Below, piece by piece: positions 1-10,429 of a stretch of 64,000 nt of DNA. Position 1 is the first letter of the stretch. Each line of letters begins with the position of its first letter. Location: positions 25,833,276 to 25,897,275 of the forward strand of contig NW_027467782.1 in assembly GCF_004210375.1 (NCBI RefSeq), given 5' to 3'. Both the position numbers and the translations under genes were made by a program. This DNA is from Tachypleus tridentatus. Lineage: Eukaryota; Arthropoda; Merostomata; Xiphosura; Limulidae. The notes beneath the pieces were generated by a model. It was not told where the DNA came from and did no database searches. It worked only from the letters and a program-made list of their open reading frames with translations.

Positions 1-1555
1 TTGTTTGTTGTTTAACGTATAGTTTTACAATTGGTTATACGTGCTCTTTCACTAAGAATATTAAAATTCGATGTTTTGGTATATGATTCTCTCATACTAA
101 CCACTCAGCTACGAATGTTATGGAGTAAAAGTCTTTTCTCAAGATGGCAAACCATGACATAAGTAACCTACTTGTTATCATATGTTAGTATCAAGCATAT
201 TATATCTTTTAATAATGCACTTTATTGATGAGTGAAACGCGTCGTACGCAACAGATATGTCGAAATTAAAGTGGTTTGAATACTATTGTTATACATTATT
301 CTAATTGTTGAAAGTTTTCATGGGACTAGATATAGAATATAGTATTATAAATGTAATAGGTTTAACATTTATTTCTGTCGGTATGTACAGTAATATAATC
401 TCGCTTCGCCAGCTTGATGCCCAAGTTAATTCACCCATGATTTGTGACAGACGTTTATAATCAACAAGAAGTTGAATAAACTATCATTACACGTAAAACC
501 ATCACTTAAATTGAGATTAATACAATTTTAACTTCTTGATATTTTCACTGTAAATGTTTACTGTAGGTTGTCATTTATATCACGTAATGCTTTCTGTTAA
601 CATTTTACAAAGAACAATTCATTCGAACTTCTGTGGTGGATTTAACATTTGGGAAACATAACAGGAGTTTATCTAATAGATAGTGATGTTGATTTCAGAA
701 TTGTGACTATTAGCACGAGAAAAGGTATGCGTGTTCTAATTAAACTATGTTAATGACAACATCTGGAGATAATCCAGGTAACAACTTCCCAAACTCATAC
801 ACACAATACATCAAGTCCTCATTCATCAATGTTCTGTAGTCTAATTATTTAGGTTTATGTACACTCATAAAACAAAGGAAGAAAAATGAATTTTGTTCAT
901 TGAACTACTAACCAATCAGTACTCGCTATTCGTGTTATTATGTGCCCATGCTTTTCATATTGGGCAGAACTGTTGTGCAGTGTTATTCTTACGAGTTCAG
1001 AAAACTGAATGTCGTATCTTAATCGCCACACACTATAAAAACGCAATACAGCTATAACACTAAATAAATAACAACGAACATACGTCTAATTCATTTGAAT
1101 TCGTAGGTTGTTATGTATGCAGTCTACACGAACTTTCTATACAGAGTACCTATTGGACGGATATCTACCAACTGACAGGTACCACTTCGTCTCTTCGCAA
1201 CGGTAAACTAACAAGTCACGTGATTATTCTTATTCTTGATAGGTACAAAATTACAAAATGGAATACACGAGAATACCTCGCACAGTGCGATTAATGCGTT
1301 GGAAAAACTACCGCATTGATTGAATCAGCACTGAATGGGGGGAAAAGTTTCAATAGGAAAAATAATGATACGTGGGTACCATAAGGAATTTCTTCATAGT
1401 AGAAATAATTAAGCCTCATTAGTTAGAAAAAACACAAATAGTTATGAGGTAAAATAAAAACGATATTAATTGATAACCTTTATTTAAAAAAATTAAAACA
1501 ATGAATATTTTATTTTGGAAAAATGAAAAGTGTAAAAATTTACTGTTTAATGAAA
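1..1555. other. Intergenic or intronic AT-rich sequence, no gene seen
   Basis: No splice-bounded exon, long open frame or recognisable repeat stands out here. Base composition matches the rest of the non-coding window. Confidence 0.5.
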
Positions 1556-1842
1556 ATCTATCAAATCTTAGTTGCACCATTTTCTTTTTCTTCATTTCTT
1601 CGTAGTGTTCTGGATCATGATTCATAATTAAGTCTGTAGTAGTTTCCACTGCCCGAAACATTGTTTCAAGTTCCTGTAAGAGAAATTATTCTTCCTGCTC
1701 ATCACTAGTACTTTCGTTACATTCTGGACTTTCTTCTTCTTCATGATATTGCCCAATCTTGGTCTAAATTAAGGAGCGTATCATTGTCGAGAGCTTCAGA
1801 ATGTGCGTAAATGCATTCTCGAACATTATCCACTTCCTAAGC

Positions 1843-1965
1843 CTCGCCCCCCCCCCCGCTAGTACAGCGGTATGTCTCTGGATTTACAACGCTAAAATCA
1901 GGGGTTCGATTCCCCTCGGTGGGCTGAGCAGATAGCCCGATGTGGCTTTGCTATAAGAAAAACAC
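1843..1965 (+). mobile_element. Short tRNA-derived SINE (family B) in the Tigger relic
   Basis: A run of eleven C is followed by the Pol III-like head GTACAGCGGTATGTCT, a B-box-like GGTTCGATTCC, and the family tail GAGCAGATAGCCCGATGTGG. It lies inside the Tigger relic and so inserted later. The C run may be an expanded or poorly resolved homopolymer. Confidence 0.8.
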
Positions 1966-2969
1966 GCAAAAAAATACACTCCTAAGACTCGAATTCAATA
2001 TTGTGTCCAATTTCGACGACGTCTTGCTAAACATCCCTAATTTCGGACTCAAAGCGGCAGGAATGGCTTGTGCAATCAGACAAAATGTTCTTCCACGCCG
2101 CTCTCGTGTTACTCATGTTAACTTGGAGCCACGCTTCGTTAATGCTTCCGATAGAATTTCTGATGTTGTAACTTTCTATAATTCAGTTAAAGATAGTGCA
2201 GTTTCTCCAGTTGTAGCCTTCACTGCTTCAAAAAACGTTCGCTTCAAATAGTAAACTTTAAACGTCGCAATTACAGCTTGATCCACTGGTTGCAGTGGAG
2301 ATGCTGTATTGGATGGAAGAAAGTGAATTTTGACATTTTCGTTAAAGTCACAAAGTTCCGTTAGATGGCCTGGTGCACGACCTAATAACAACAAAGCTTT
2401 AAAGTCCAAGTTTTCTTTGCAATAACGTTCAACTGTAGGACAAAAGTAACTTTATAACCAGTCATCAAACAAAGTTTTCGTAATTCATACTTTTTTTTTG
2501 ATCGCCAAACAACTGGAAGACTCTCTTTTGCCCAGTGTTCGGGGGGTTTTCATACGATTCACAAGCATGGGTTTTAATTTAAAATCGCCAGATGCATTTC
2601 CGATTAACAAAAGTGTCAAACAATCTTTTGACGTTTTGTAAACTAGCTGAGGTTTTTTTTTTCATTTTCTGATAGAAAAATTCTTGAAGGTAAGTTTTCC
2701 CAAGATAAACCAGTTTCATTAACATAAAAAATTTGGTCATCTTTGCACCGAACTTTTTCAATAATTATTTATAAATTTAATAGAATAATTTTCAGCAGCA
2801 TCTTCGTCTTCACTTGGACTTTTACCTGCAATACCAACATTATGAACCATAGAGCGTTTTTTGAAACGAAATAACCAACCATGGCTTGACGAAAATGTTT
2901 TATTAATTACCCCTTCTCCAGTTTTCTTTAAGGACGTTGAGGACTCAAAACTTTCGTTTGAATTTCCAT

Positions 2970-3062
2970 TTGACCTGAAGATGACATAGGAAGGTTGAAA
3001 CGTTGTTCTCTCTTTTTCAATAAAAGTGTTGATACCCATATCAGCCGTTCCGAGATGCATTT
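2970..3062 (+). mobile_element. Penelope-like element tail fragment (fossil)
   Basis: CTGAAGATGACATAGG followed by GGTTGAAACGTTGTTCTC and, further on, ATATCAGCCGTTC repeats the order of motifs seen at the clearer Penelope end at 63.2 kb (CTGACGATGACC, GGTCGAAACGTTGTTCGC, AGCCGTTTTTGC). It is a diverged terminal piece only, overlapping the 5' part of the Tigger relic. Known: Penelope-like elements end in such terminal repeats. The assignment rests on matching the other copies in this window. Confidence 0.5.
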
Positions 3063-3099
3063 TTATTTCGAGTGGATTTCTCGTCATTAATAAATGTTT

Positions 3100-4140
3100 G
3101 AAATGTATTTAGGATGTTTTAGAGAGTATGTAAAAAATATTTGAGATTTTGAAGGTGAAGAATTGTTCTCTTAATCCTAACATTAAATCCATTTAGATTC
3201 AGACGAGTTACCAAACAGACACTATTTTCGCAAACACATTTCTAGTAAAAATATTTCATTAAACAATCTGTAATCTTTACTGAAAGTATACCAAATTTTG
3301 TAAAAATACATATGCTATATCAAAGGTTATAGCACAAACACATAATGCGTGGAAGAGTGTAGACGAACTCGTGTATGTTATACCAAGCCCACAGTGAAAG
3401 GGTTAACTAAGTTCGTGACCCCAAATTGACCTTTATTGTGTCCATTCAACAACTTATATGTTTTGTTCATCTCTAGTAAATATCAAAAACTTTCAGTAGT
3501 CATCGGGAGCCATATTTTGACAAAAATAGAGAATTTTTAATGAAGTATTTTCAATAAGTATTTCTCCATGAACATATGGAGTCAAAGTGTTGGCTGCTCG
3601 GAGTGCAAAACGATTTTTATGTTAAAATTAGAAAGTACTTCCACTTATCTGAAAAATTCTGAAATTTCATTTCCGTGACCTCTTAAAATCTCCTAACAAA
3701 GTTTTAAATGTTTCTATCAGTAAAACATTATATTTTATCTATCATTTTCTCTACTGTAACTTTATATGAGGTTGTCCCATTTGACTGACCTTGTGACCAC
3801 CAAATAAAAAAATCAATATACACTTAAATTACATTTTTCTTTCTAGAATAACTTCAGATTGTAACATGAAACATTTCTTTATTCTAAATATCTTGAAATG
3901 TACAACAGTATATATCTGATTATACTTATAGTTTTATTGTCCTTTTGAATAATATTTAACTGATATTCTCACCATAAAATTTGTAATTTACTTTGTAAAT
4001 GTGAAGATCAAATTACCCTACTGAATCACATAAGACTGCTTATGAGTTGCTTGCAAGCATACCTCATAAAAACTTATTATTCCTTATTTTATGTAATCTA
4101 ACCTAAAACGGTTATAATCAGCTAAGCTCATTGATGTGTT
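3100..4140. other. AT-rich non-coding sequence, nothing recognised
   Basis: No exon, SINE or open frame was recognised in this stretch. Confidence 0.5.
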
Positions 4141-4143
4141 TGC

Positions 4144-4329
4144 ATGGGAATAAAGTTTGAACTGCAAGTGAAAATAGACAATTCTCAATACAGAAAACAA
4201 TTTATCTCATTTGATAAATTAAAACCTTTGCTTCCTATTGAATATAAAAATATAGTATTAAACACAGAGAAAATTAACAGCAACTCTGAAAAACAGGATT
4301 TGATGGGTCAGTGTGAATGTGGGGTATGA
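4144..4329 (+). mobile_element. Possible LTR-retroelement (Gypsy-like) pol C-terminal relic
   Basis: A short open frame includes QYRKQFISFDKLKPLLP. This resembles the 'xxFDRLKPC' block at the C-terminal end of some Gypsy-type pol proteins, after the integrase. Nothing else of such an element was found around it. The assignment is a weak family resemblance; it could equally be a chance open frame. Confidence 0.25.
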
Positions 4330-5246
4330 TTTCCTATTTTGTAGCACTGTAACTAAATAAAATTTGCCTGAACACTGTTAATATCATAAGCAATTTATTT
4401 CAAATTTAATATTTCTTGGAGGGATTGTAAATACATTAGAGAAGAGGGATGTCAAGAAGAAAAGTCACAATTCTTGTACTAATGTTACCTTGTAAAATTA
4501 AGGACTGAAACCTGATGTGTTACTAAAATTTGGATTATTAACTATGTTTCTATGACAAACTTATTCATATACCACGATAAGAAAGTAGTTCAATTAAATT
4601 TAAAATATAACTCACTAAAACACCATAACATTCACAGAAAAAAAATTAAACAAGGGTGGAAATATATACAACAGAAAAGTTAAAGGTCTCTTTCCTAGTA
4701 TTTAGTCAAGAACTTAATAATAAATTATAATTCAAGCAAGTCCTTATATCTGACTATTCAATAAACACACCTGTTAGCCACACATACTTAACATCTTGAA
4801 ACAGAGATCTCAAGTGATGAAAATTACAAAGAAAGAAAATGATTACTTAATAGACACACAATCACAGTAATACATCTTATGCTGTGTTTAAAATATATTT
4901 CTCTGTAACTGACTACTTTTATATCTAGCTCTGAAATATAATGAGTAATTTTACTTGACATTGAGGTTAGTCTTGCAAAAATCTTTGACAATTTAAAACA
5001 AGACATTTCTTTCTCTTCAAAGCTCATACAAATGCAAAAATGACAGCATTTGCAAAATATGAAATGCAAAAGGAAAAAAAACTGTAGGTGCCCAAAACCC
5101 TTTAATTGTCTCTCAACTACAGAATTAACATACAATTTCAAGAAGTAAGGTCATTCTAAAGCTGTGAAAAAAAATCTTCAGAAAAATATGTGGATCTCTT
5201 ATGAATATTAAATGGAGAAATGTATCCTGTATTAATTTATAATATG
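4330..5246. other. AT-rich non-coding sequence, nothing recognised
   Basis: Low-complexity A/T-rich sequence. Minus-strand open frames here have the composition of translated AT-rich DNA and no recognisable domain. Confidence 0.5.
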
Positions 5247-5247
5247 T

Positions 5248-5370
5248 GTTTGTTTGTTTGTTTGTTTAGAATTAGGCACAAAGCAACACAATAGGCTATC
5301 TGTGCTCTGCCCACCATGGGTATTGAAACCTGGTATTTAGCAATGTGATTCTGCAGACATACTGGAGTAT
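5248..5370 (-). mobile_element. Short SINE (family B), minus orientation
   Basis: The sequence begins with a (GTTT)n tail and runs through TAGGCACAAAGCAACACAAT, GGCTATCTGTGCTCTGCCCA and a B-box complement (GGTATTGAAACC). This is the reverse complement of the short SINE family seen at 25.48 and 61.41 kb. Confidence 0.85.
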
Positions 5371-5968
5371 CTACAAATCATGAGAGGACTTTAGAGCACA
5401 ACAGTACAGATCAGATATTCTATACTTGTTCTAAAACTAAGCTGAACTCACTTTATGGATTTGTTTCGTTTTCTTGAATTATTCCTGTAGATGATCTGTT
5501 AAAAAATGATCCTTCAACAGGACAACTGTTTTTGAACACTAAGTGCAACTTTTTCTAATTCACTCTGAGGTTCATTTTCTACAATCTTAACAATTTGCTT
5601 AAGAATAAGTTTTATCAGAATGATTATATTTTGATTTTAAAATCTACCTTAGTGTTTATTTTTAATTATAAGGTCTATGTTTGCATAATAATATTGGTAT
5701 TTTAGTATTAAAACACAGTTGTCAGTGCTAATAAAACCAAGGCTAGCTCACTCTAGATTACTGCAAAAAACAAGGTTCTCTTGAGTATCAAACATTTTGT
5801 TTTTTATACTAAAATATAAGTGAAATAATTTCAATGCAAAAACAAGTAATTATGGAAATGTTTAATATTTGCATAAATCTTGTTGTTTCTTTATATTAAG
5901 CTACAGAAATAAGCACTACAAATACTGCAGAATAATTTTTACAAATAACATTACAACTAAGTGTAAGC

Positions 5969-5971
<3 letters not shown>

Positions 5972-6004
<33 letters not shown>
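5972..6004. repeat. (TA)n microsatellite
   Basis: About 16 uninterrupted TA units; a simple repeat with no other visible role. Confidence 0.95.
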
Positions 6005-6007
<3 letters not shown>

Positions 6008-6200
6008 ATATGTATTATAAATAAACTGATTTTAACTCTGTTATAGACAAGTATAATATATTAATATCAGATTAAGTGAAGAAGGCCTTTTGACTTTCAA
6101 GAACAAAATTAATGCAACATCATAATTATATAACTATCATAAGCATATTTGTATATATCATCTTGCATATTTAAATTTGTAGTAATTTTTGTTAAACATG

Positions 6201-6524
6201 TTTTATTTGGAGGTCATTTGCATCAGTGATCATCAGATTTATTGAGTAACAACAGGTAATCTCTGATATTTTGACAAAAGACCACTAAAAACTTGCATTT
6301 AATGTCGGATGGTAGAGCTATTATAGTTTTATATTTATCATATCATGATACATACGCCACAGTTTTATTTGGAGGTCATTTGCATCAGTGATCATCAGAT
6401 TTATTGAGTAACAACAGGTAATCTCTGATATTTTGACAAAAGACCACTAAAAACTTGCATTTAATGTCGGATGGTAGAGCTATTATAGTTTTATATTTAT
6501 CATATCATGATACATACGCCACAG
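6201..6524. repeat. Two-copy 162-bp tandem duplication, apparently identical
   Basis: The unit beginning TTTTATTTGGAGGTCATTTG and ending ACATACGCCACAG occurs at 6201-6362 and again at 6363-6524, with no difference seen by eye. No target-site duplication, open frame or known element is visible. It is either a very recent local duplication or an assembly artefact. Confidence 0.95.
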
Positions 6525-6529
6525 TAAGA

Positions 6530-7545
6530 CAAATACACTGAAACACACAATCTGTACTACATCTCTAATTAATTGACGTAAAAGAAATATTCATCAAACA
6601 ACACAAACATTTTAACAAAAGCACATTTGTGATAAATAATAAGTCATTTACTTGAATTTAACACAGTTCAACCATCCCATCCAAAGACAAAAACATTTAA
6701 AATGTTAAATTTACAACACTAAAAATGAAACTAACAATTCCTTTCACAGGTTTTCTCTACACTTTCTGCAAGTTGACCTCCTCATAATGTCAGCATATGT
6801 ACAAAGACATGTTCATTCCACCCCACTCCAACATCAATGACATTTTAATCAGCTGACATAAATTTTTATTTTTGTGAAGGTTTACTCAACCATTTTCTAT
6901 ACTGCCAGGAAACCCAAAATATTTCCACAATACTAAACTAAAGAGCATTAAATGCCTTCAAATTTGAGGTGCAAGAATTTCATTTTAATGTAAGGATTTT
7001 CCAATTTCTTTAAATACACTGAAATTGTATTGGTGACAAATAAGTGACTATTTGCACATAACTTTCTCATTCAGTGCTGCCCTCTTTGTACTTCCCACTA
7101 TCTTCAAGACTTTCATCTAAGCTCATGTTTATACATGGAATTGCTGCATACTAATAAGTACATGAAAATCCTCCACTATATGAAGTGTGACTCATTAATA
7201 GCACAACTCACTCCCTCTGTATTCAACCATCATTATGAAAGCAAGAAATTATGCACTAAAGAGAAGGGTGAAAGGAAGTATCTATCAGAAATACATTTCA
7301 GTCCATGAAAATGTTGAATGTTAAATTCTATTTACATACAACTATAATCCAACACTGAAACAGTGAAGGGATCACAAAAACAAAATTTACTTCAAGAAGC
7401 ACTCAAAATGAACCAATAGCATGAGACATTGTATACAATGGAACAGTATAGAAACAAACAGTATCAATACTCTTTTGAAGTAGTTAAAAAGGTTTGGATA
7501 TGCTTATATATAGATCCTTATTTTAGTCAGGGCCATTTCTAAAAT
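6530..7545. other. AT-rich sequence, possible 3' UTR or downstream flank
   Basis: No coding signal is seen. If the exon at 7550-7603 is real, this stretch would be its 3' UTR or downstream flank, because the gene would run on the minus strand. Confidence 0.35.
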
Positions 7546-7549
7546 AACG

Positions 7550-7603
7550 TCACTTTTGCAGGAAAGCATGGATGTGACTTTTAACTGGCTCTGTCACCAG
7601 GCT
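7550..7603 (-). CDS. Likely terminal coding exon of an unidentified gene
   Basis: On the minus strand a strong acceptor (TTTTTTCTTTTACAG) is followed by 17 codons and a stop, reading SLVTEPVKSHIHAFLQK. The stretch is richer in G+C than its surroundings, as an exon should be, and the pyrimidine tract is one of the best in the window. I do not recognise the protein. I found no upstream partner exon with matching phase between 7.6 and 13.5 kb, so the rest of the gene may lie across long introns. A chance match of splice signal and short frame cannot be excluded. Confidence 0.4.
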   Translation of the reverse strand, partial: SLVTEPVKSHIHAFLQK

Positions 7604-8790
7604 CTGTAAAAGAAAAAATGTTCTCTCTTTAAATTCTGGAAAAATGCAGTTTCAGTGAAAGCATCATTCACACATTGTTTCTTTAAAGACAAAGGAAAAC
7701 CAAGAAGAATAATTAAAACTCATTACATAGTCAGTGTAATCCATTAAGACAACACAGTAACAAAAAAATTTGATGAAAGTGAAAAGATGTCCACTATATA
7801 ATTAGTTGTGAACAAAGATGAGAACAGTTATGTCTAATCAATCCCTAGTAAACTCTAACTTTTGAAAGTGTCTACAATTTTCAACTTAGAATTAAAATTT
7901 AGAAGAATTACTCTAAATTCCTAATGAATTTTTTCTGTAAATTTATGGACAACATATAGAAACATCTCCTTTGAAAAACTAATTTTTACAAATTAATTTC
8001 CAATACCATATATTTTTCTCTTATACTCCTAGCATTTCAACAGTAACAATCAAGTCTATCCTTTTCTACTTTCTGTACTAACTTCCCATGGAAAATTTTT
8101 CATTTCCTCTTATTCTTTGCGTTTAGTTTTAGTTTAAAACCTCCTTTATAGCTGAGTTAATAGTCTTAGAAAACAAGCAAGCTGCTACAGTATTTAAAAA
8201 TAAACCTCCCATTCCAAAAAGCACCCTTCCTCCTCTGAACTAGTTGATATAAGTCCAGTCAGTCTACTATCCTTACAGTTTACCTAAACCTAACATTTAA
8301 CCCTAGTGACCTACTTATAAGTTCATTTACACAGATTATTCTATCCATATATCTTGTCAATAAATCACCCACAAATTCCACATACTTCTCTGATCTTTTA
8401 ATTTCATTCTTTCCAACATTTCATGTGCAGAAGGCAAATTCTGAAATTTGTTTGTCAATAAAATAGGCTCATTACAACTAAATTCATTATTTTTTACTCT
8501 ATACTAATAGCACTCTTTCTACCTTCCTGAAAGTCACTGTCATCTGATATATCCCTTGCATATAAATAAATTATGCTCCCTCAGAATACTGCTTCCATTT
8601 CCCATGATCTACAATTCTTTTCATTGTCTCCAACTTATCCAATATAAAAATTCTACAAAAAAAATCGTACAGCTTCGTCAAAAGTTTTCTCAAGTACAAG
8701 TACGTAGCGGCCCGGCATGTCTATCTGCTCAAAATACTTCGCCTGTACTCTTGAGCGGCAAAATAGGATTTACCGAACTTTATAGCGTCT

Positions 8791-8905
8791 TGGGTGGTGA
8801 TGTCTAGCTGCCTTCCCTCTAGTCTTACACTGCTAAATTAGGGACGGCTAGCACAGATAGCCCTCGAGTAGCTTTGTGCGAAATTCCCAAACAAACAAAC
8901 AAACA
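8791..8905 (+). mobile_element. 5'-truncated tRNA-type SINE (family A) with 15-bp target duplication
   Basis: The 3' half of family A is present (GGTGGTGATGTCTAGCTGCC, CTAATTT-like body, GCGAAATTCCC tail, CAAA repeats). It is flanked by an exact 15-bp direct repeat, AACTTTATAGCGTCT, at 8776-8790 and 8906-8920. The tRNA head is missing, yet the target-site duplication is complete, so truncation happened during insertion, as expected for copies mobilised by LINE machinery. Confidence 0.9.
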
Positions 8906-9249
8906 AACTTTATAGCGTCTTTATGGATGAAAGAACACACACTAGAAAGGATAAAAGAGAATGTTAAGTGACGGGGAGATTCGAACTCTTTGTTAACACT
9001 CCTACGAAAAGTGGGGCCTAATAGGCCCCAGAGCAACTTGAAAGGTTATTAATATTAGGATAATAATTTTGTATTTAAATGAAATTGCCATTAACTGACC
9101 CTATCCCTTTATATTTTAAAGAGCAATAATATTTTGACTTTTCAGACATTTGCGAAATAATATTTAAAAAAAAATTAAAACATCCACTAAGGGTATTCAG
9201 ATCAAAAAACATAAAAATGACTTTATTTATTTCCTGAATAATTCTAGAA

Positions 9250-9396
9250 CAGGCCTGGGCAACCGAAAAAAGCAAATTATAGTAAAAATATATTAATTTT
9301 ACAACTTCTTTTCAAAAGATGGATATTTAGGATAATAACTCTACTCCAACAATAATTTTAGACGGTCCTGATTATTGCCTAGTTTGCCCACGCCTG
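9250..9396. mobile_element. hAT-type MITE, 147 bp, with 8-bp target duplication
   Basis: Terminal inverted repeats CAGGCCTGGGCAAC and GTTTGCCCACGCCTG bound a 147-bp AT-rich, non-coding core. The 8-bp duplication TTCTAGAA flanks it at 9242-9249 and 9397-9404. The 8-bp duplication and CAG..GGGCAAC ends are typical of hAT elements. The target, TTCTAGAA, is itself a heat-shock-element-like palindrome at the edge of the array described next. Confidence 0.9.
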
Positions 9397-9490
9397 TTCT
9401 AGAACATTCTAGAAACTTTACAGAAGTATTTAGAATATTCTAGAAGCTTCAAGAATATTCTAGAAGAATCCACAAATCCAATATATATAG
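9397..9490 (+). promoter_or_regulatory. Heat-shock-element array plus TATA box
   Basis: At 9433-9465 seven alternating GAA/TTC units occur in exact 5-bp register: GAA 9433, TTC 9438, GAA 9443, TTC 9448, GAA 9453, TTC 9458, GAA 9463. This is the canonical nGAAnnTTCn array bound by heat-shock factor trimers. Further imperfect units lie at 9397-9426. A TATATATA tract follows at about 9479-9489, and the first ATG of the piggyBac-like frame is at 9519. A start site 25-30 bp past TATA would leave only a very short leader. The array is seen directly. That it drives the transposase frame is inference. Confidence 0.8.
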
Positions 9491-9518
9491 GAGCTGAAAT
9501 CTTCAAACTGTGTCAAAA

Positions 9519-9893
9519 ATGATATCTCTTGATGAAGTTGTACATTTACTGACAAAACCATCCGACGATGAAAGTGAACATGATAATGTCGAAGACTACT
9601 CTGAAAGTTGTGAGGATGATCCTTCTGAAGCCGAAAATGATGAACAAATCGCGCCGTACCCTTCTGAAAGTGAAGAAAGTAATCAAGAAGATCTTACTAC
9701 GATGCCAGTGAACGAACTTTTGTCCAAAGATAAGAATTTTAGTTATTCAACAACACCTTCAAGGATCAACAGGAGAACCGCAGCTCTCAATATATTCAAT
9801 GGGAACCCAGGCATTACAAGGCAAGCTGCTCCAAGAGTCTCTACACCATTCGAAACATTCAAAATTTTCATTTCTGATAATACTGTAACCTGA
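9519..9893 (+). pseudogene. piggyBac-like transposase, N-terminal remnant
   Basis: The frame starts MISLDEVVHLL, runs through an Asp/Glu/Ser-rich segment (DDESEHDNVEDYSESCEDD), then TTPSRINRR and GNPGITRQA, and ends PFETFKIFISDN. This order (LDEVLxLL, an acidic linker, 'GPTR', 'PLEAFxLFF') is the N-terminus of piggyBac-family transposases. Only about 124 residues remain of the usual 500-600; the catalytic domain is absent downstream. The frame can be extended three codons upstream without an ATG; I use ATG 9519. It lies 50 bp downstream of a perfect heat-shock array. Confidence 0.8.
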
Positions 9894-9989
9894 CTGTAAC
9901 CTGTATTACAAAACTCAGATTAATATCTAAAAACACACAGTAAGTGTTTTTATGTCTCTGTCATATGTCTGCAAAAATCAACATCAAGT

Positions 9990-10190
9990 ATCTCTGTTTT
10001 CCTGAAATTATGGAGGAACATTCTTTACTATGACTAGCTGGGGTACCTGTACCGTGGATGGAAGTTATGTGAATTCATAATTAATGAAAGGTTATCTCAG
10101 GATATGAAAAGTTTTTATCTCTACACATAATAAAAAACACCCTAAAATAACAAAAATAAAATTATGAAACCATAAATTTGAATATATCTC
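9990..10190 (+). repeat. Possible degraded repeat, left part, interrupted by a SINE
   Basis: Phrases such as CTCATGGATGC, AGTGAAGATCCATC and CTCATGGATC, AAAAGATCCATG recur with about 95-bp spacing around 10.19-10.6 kb, together with ACAGACAGTACTATTC. They look like the 3' end of an old dispersed repeat split by the SINE at 10202. I cannot name the family. Confidence 0.3.
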
Positions 10191-10201
10191 CTCATGGATG
10201 C

Positions 10202-10413
10202 GTCGCGCCAAATATGTTCGCCCTCCCAGCCGTGGGGATGTTATAATGTGACGGTCAATTCCACTATTCGTTGGTAAAAGAGCAGCCCAACAGTTGGCGG
10301 TGGGTGGTGATCACTGGCTGCCTTTCCTCTAGTCTTACACTGCTAAATTAGGGACGGCTAGCGCAGATAGCCCTTGAGTAGCTTTGCGCGAAATTCAAAA
10401 ACAAACAAACAAA
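10202..10413 (+). mobile_element. SINE (family A), head-truncated, with 12-bp target duplication
   Basis: The body runs from GCCAAATATGTTCGCCCTCC through ATAATGTGACGGTCAATTCC, GTCTTACACTGC and AGATAGCCCTTGAGTAGC to a CAAA-repeat tail. Exact 12-bp direct repeats CCTCATGGATGC lie at 10190-10201 and 10414-10425, marking both insertion edges. Confidence 0.95.
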
Positions 10414-10429
10414 CCTCATGGATGCAACA

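Larger units (their letters stand above)
1560..3090 (-). mobile_element. Decayed Tigger/pogo-type DNA transposon (transposase pieces)
   Basis: Minus-strand frames carry pieces of a Tigger-type (pogo/Tc1-mariner superfamily) transposase in the right order. At 2760-2960 there is a CENPB-like helix-turn-helix piece (GWLFRFKKRS, then EDEDAAENYSIKF). At 2540-2760 the catalytic core resembles the Tigger 'NASGDFKLKP' region. At 2176-2409 the conserved block LPSNTASPLQPVDQAVIATF matches the DDE region 'LPPNTTSLLQPMDQGVIA' of the family. A Glu/Lys-rich C-terminal piece (FRAVETTTDLIMNHDPE) lies at 1560-1680. The frames are split by several stops and shifts, and a SINE sits at 1843-1965, so the copy is dead. 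The N-terminal part is overlaid by a Penelope-like tail. I could not find clear terminal inverted repeats. Confidence 0.85.

Noticed and set aside
1940-2251. Plus-strand 103-codon open frame
   Set aside because: It is the antisense shadow of the Tigger transposase DDE region plus the SINE tail.
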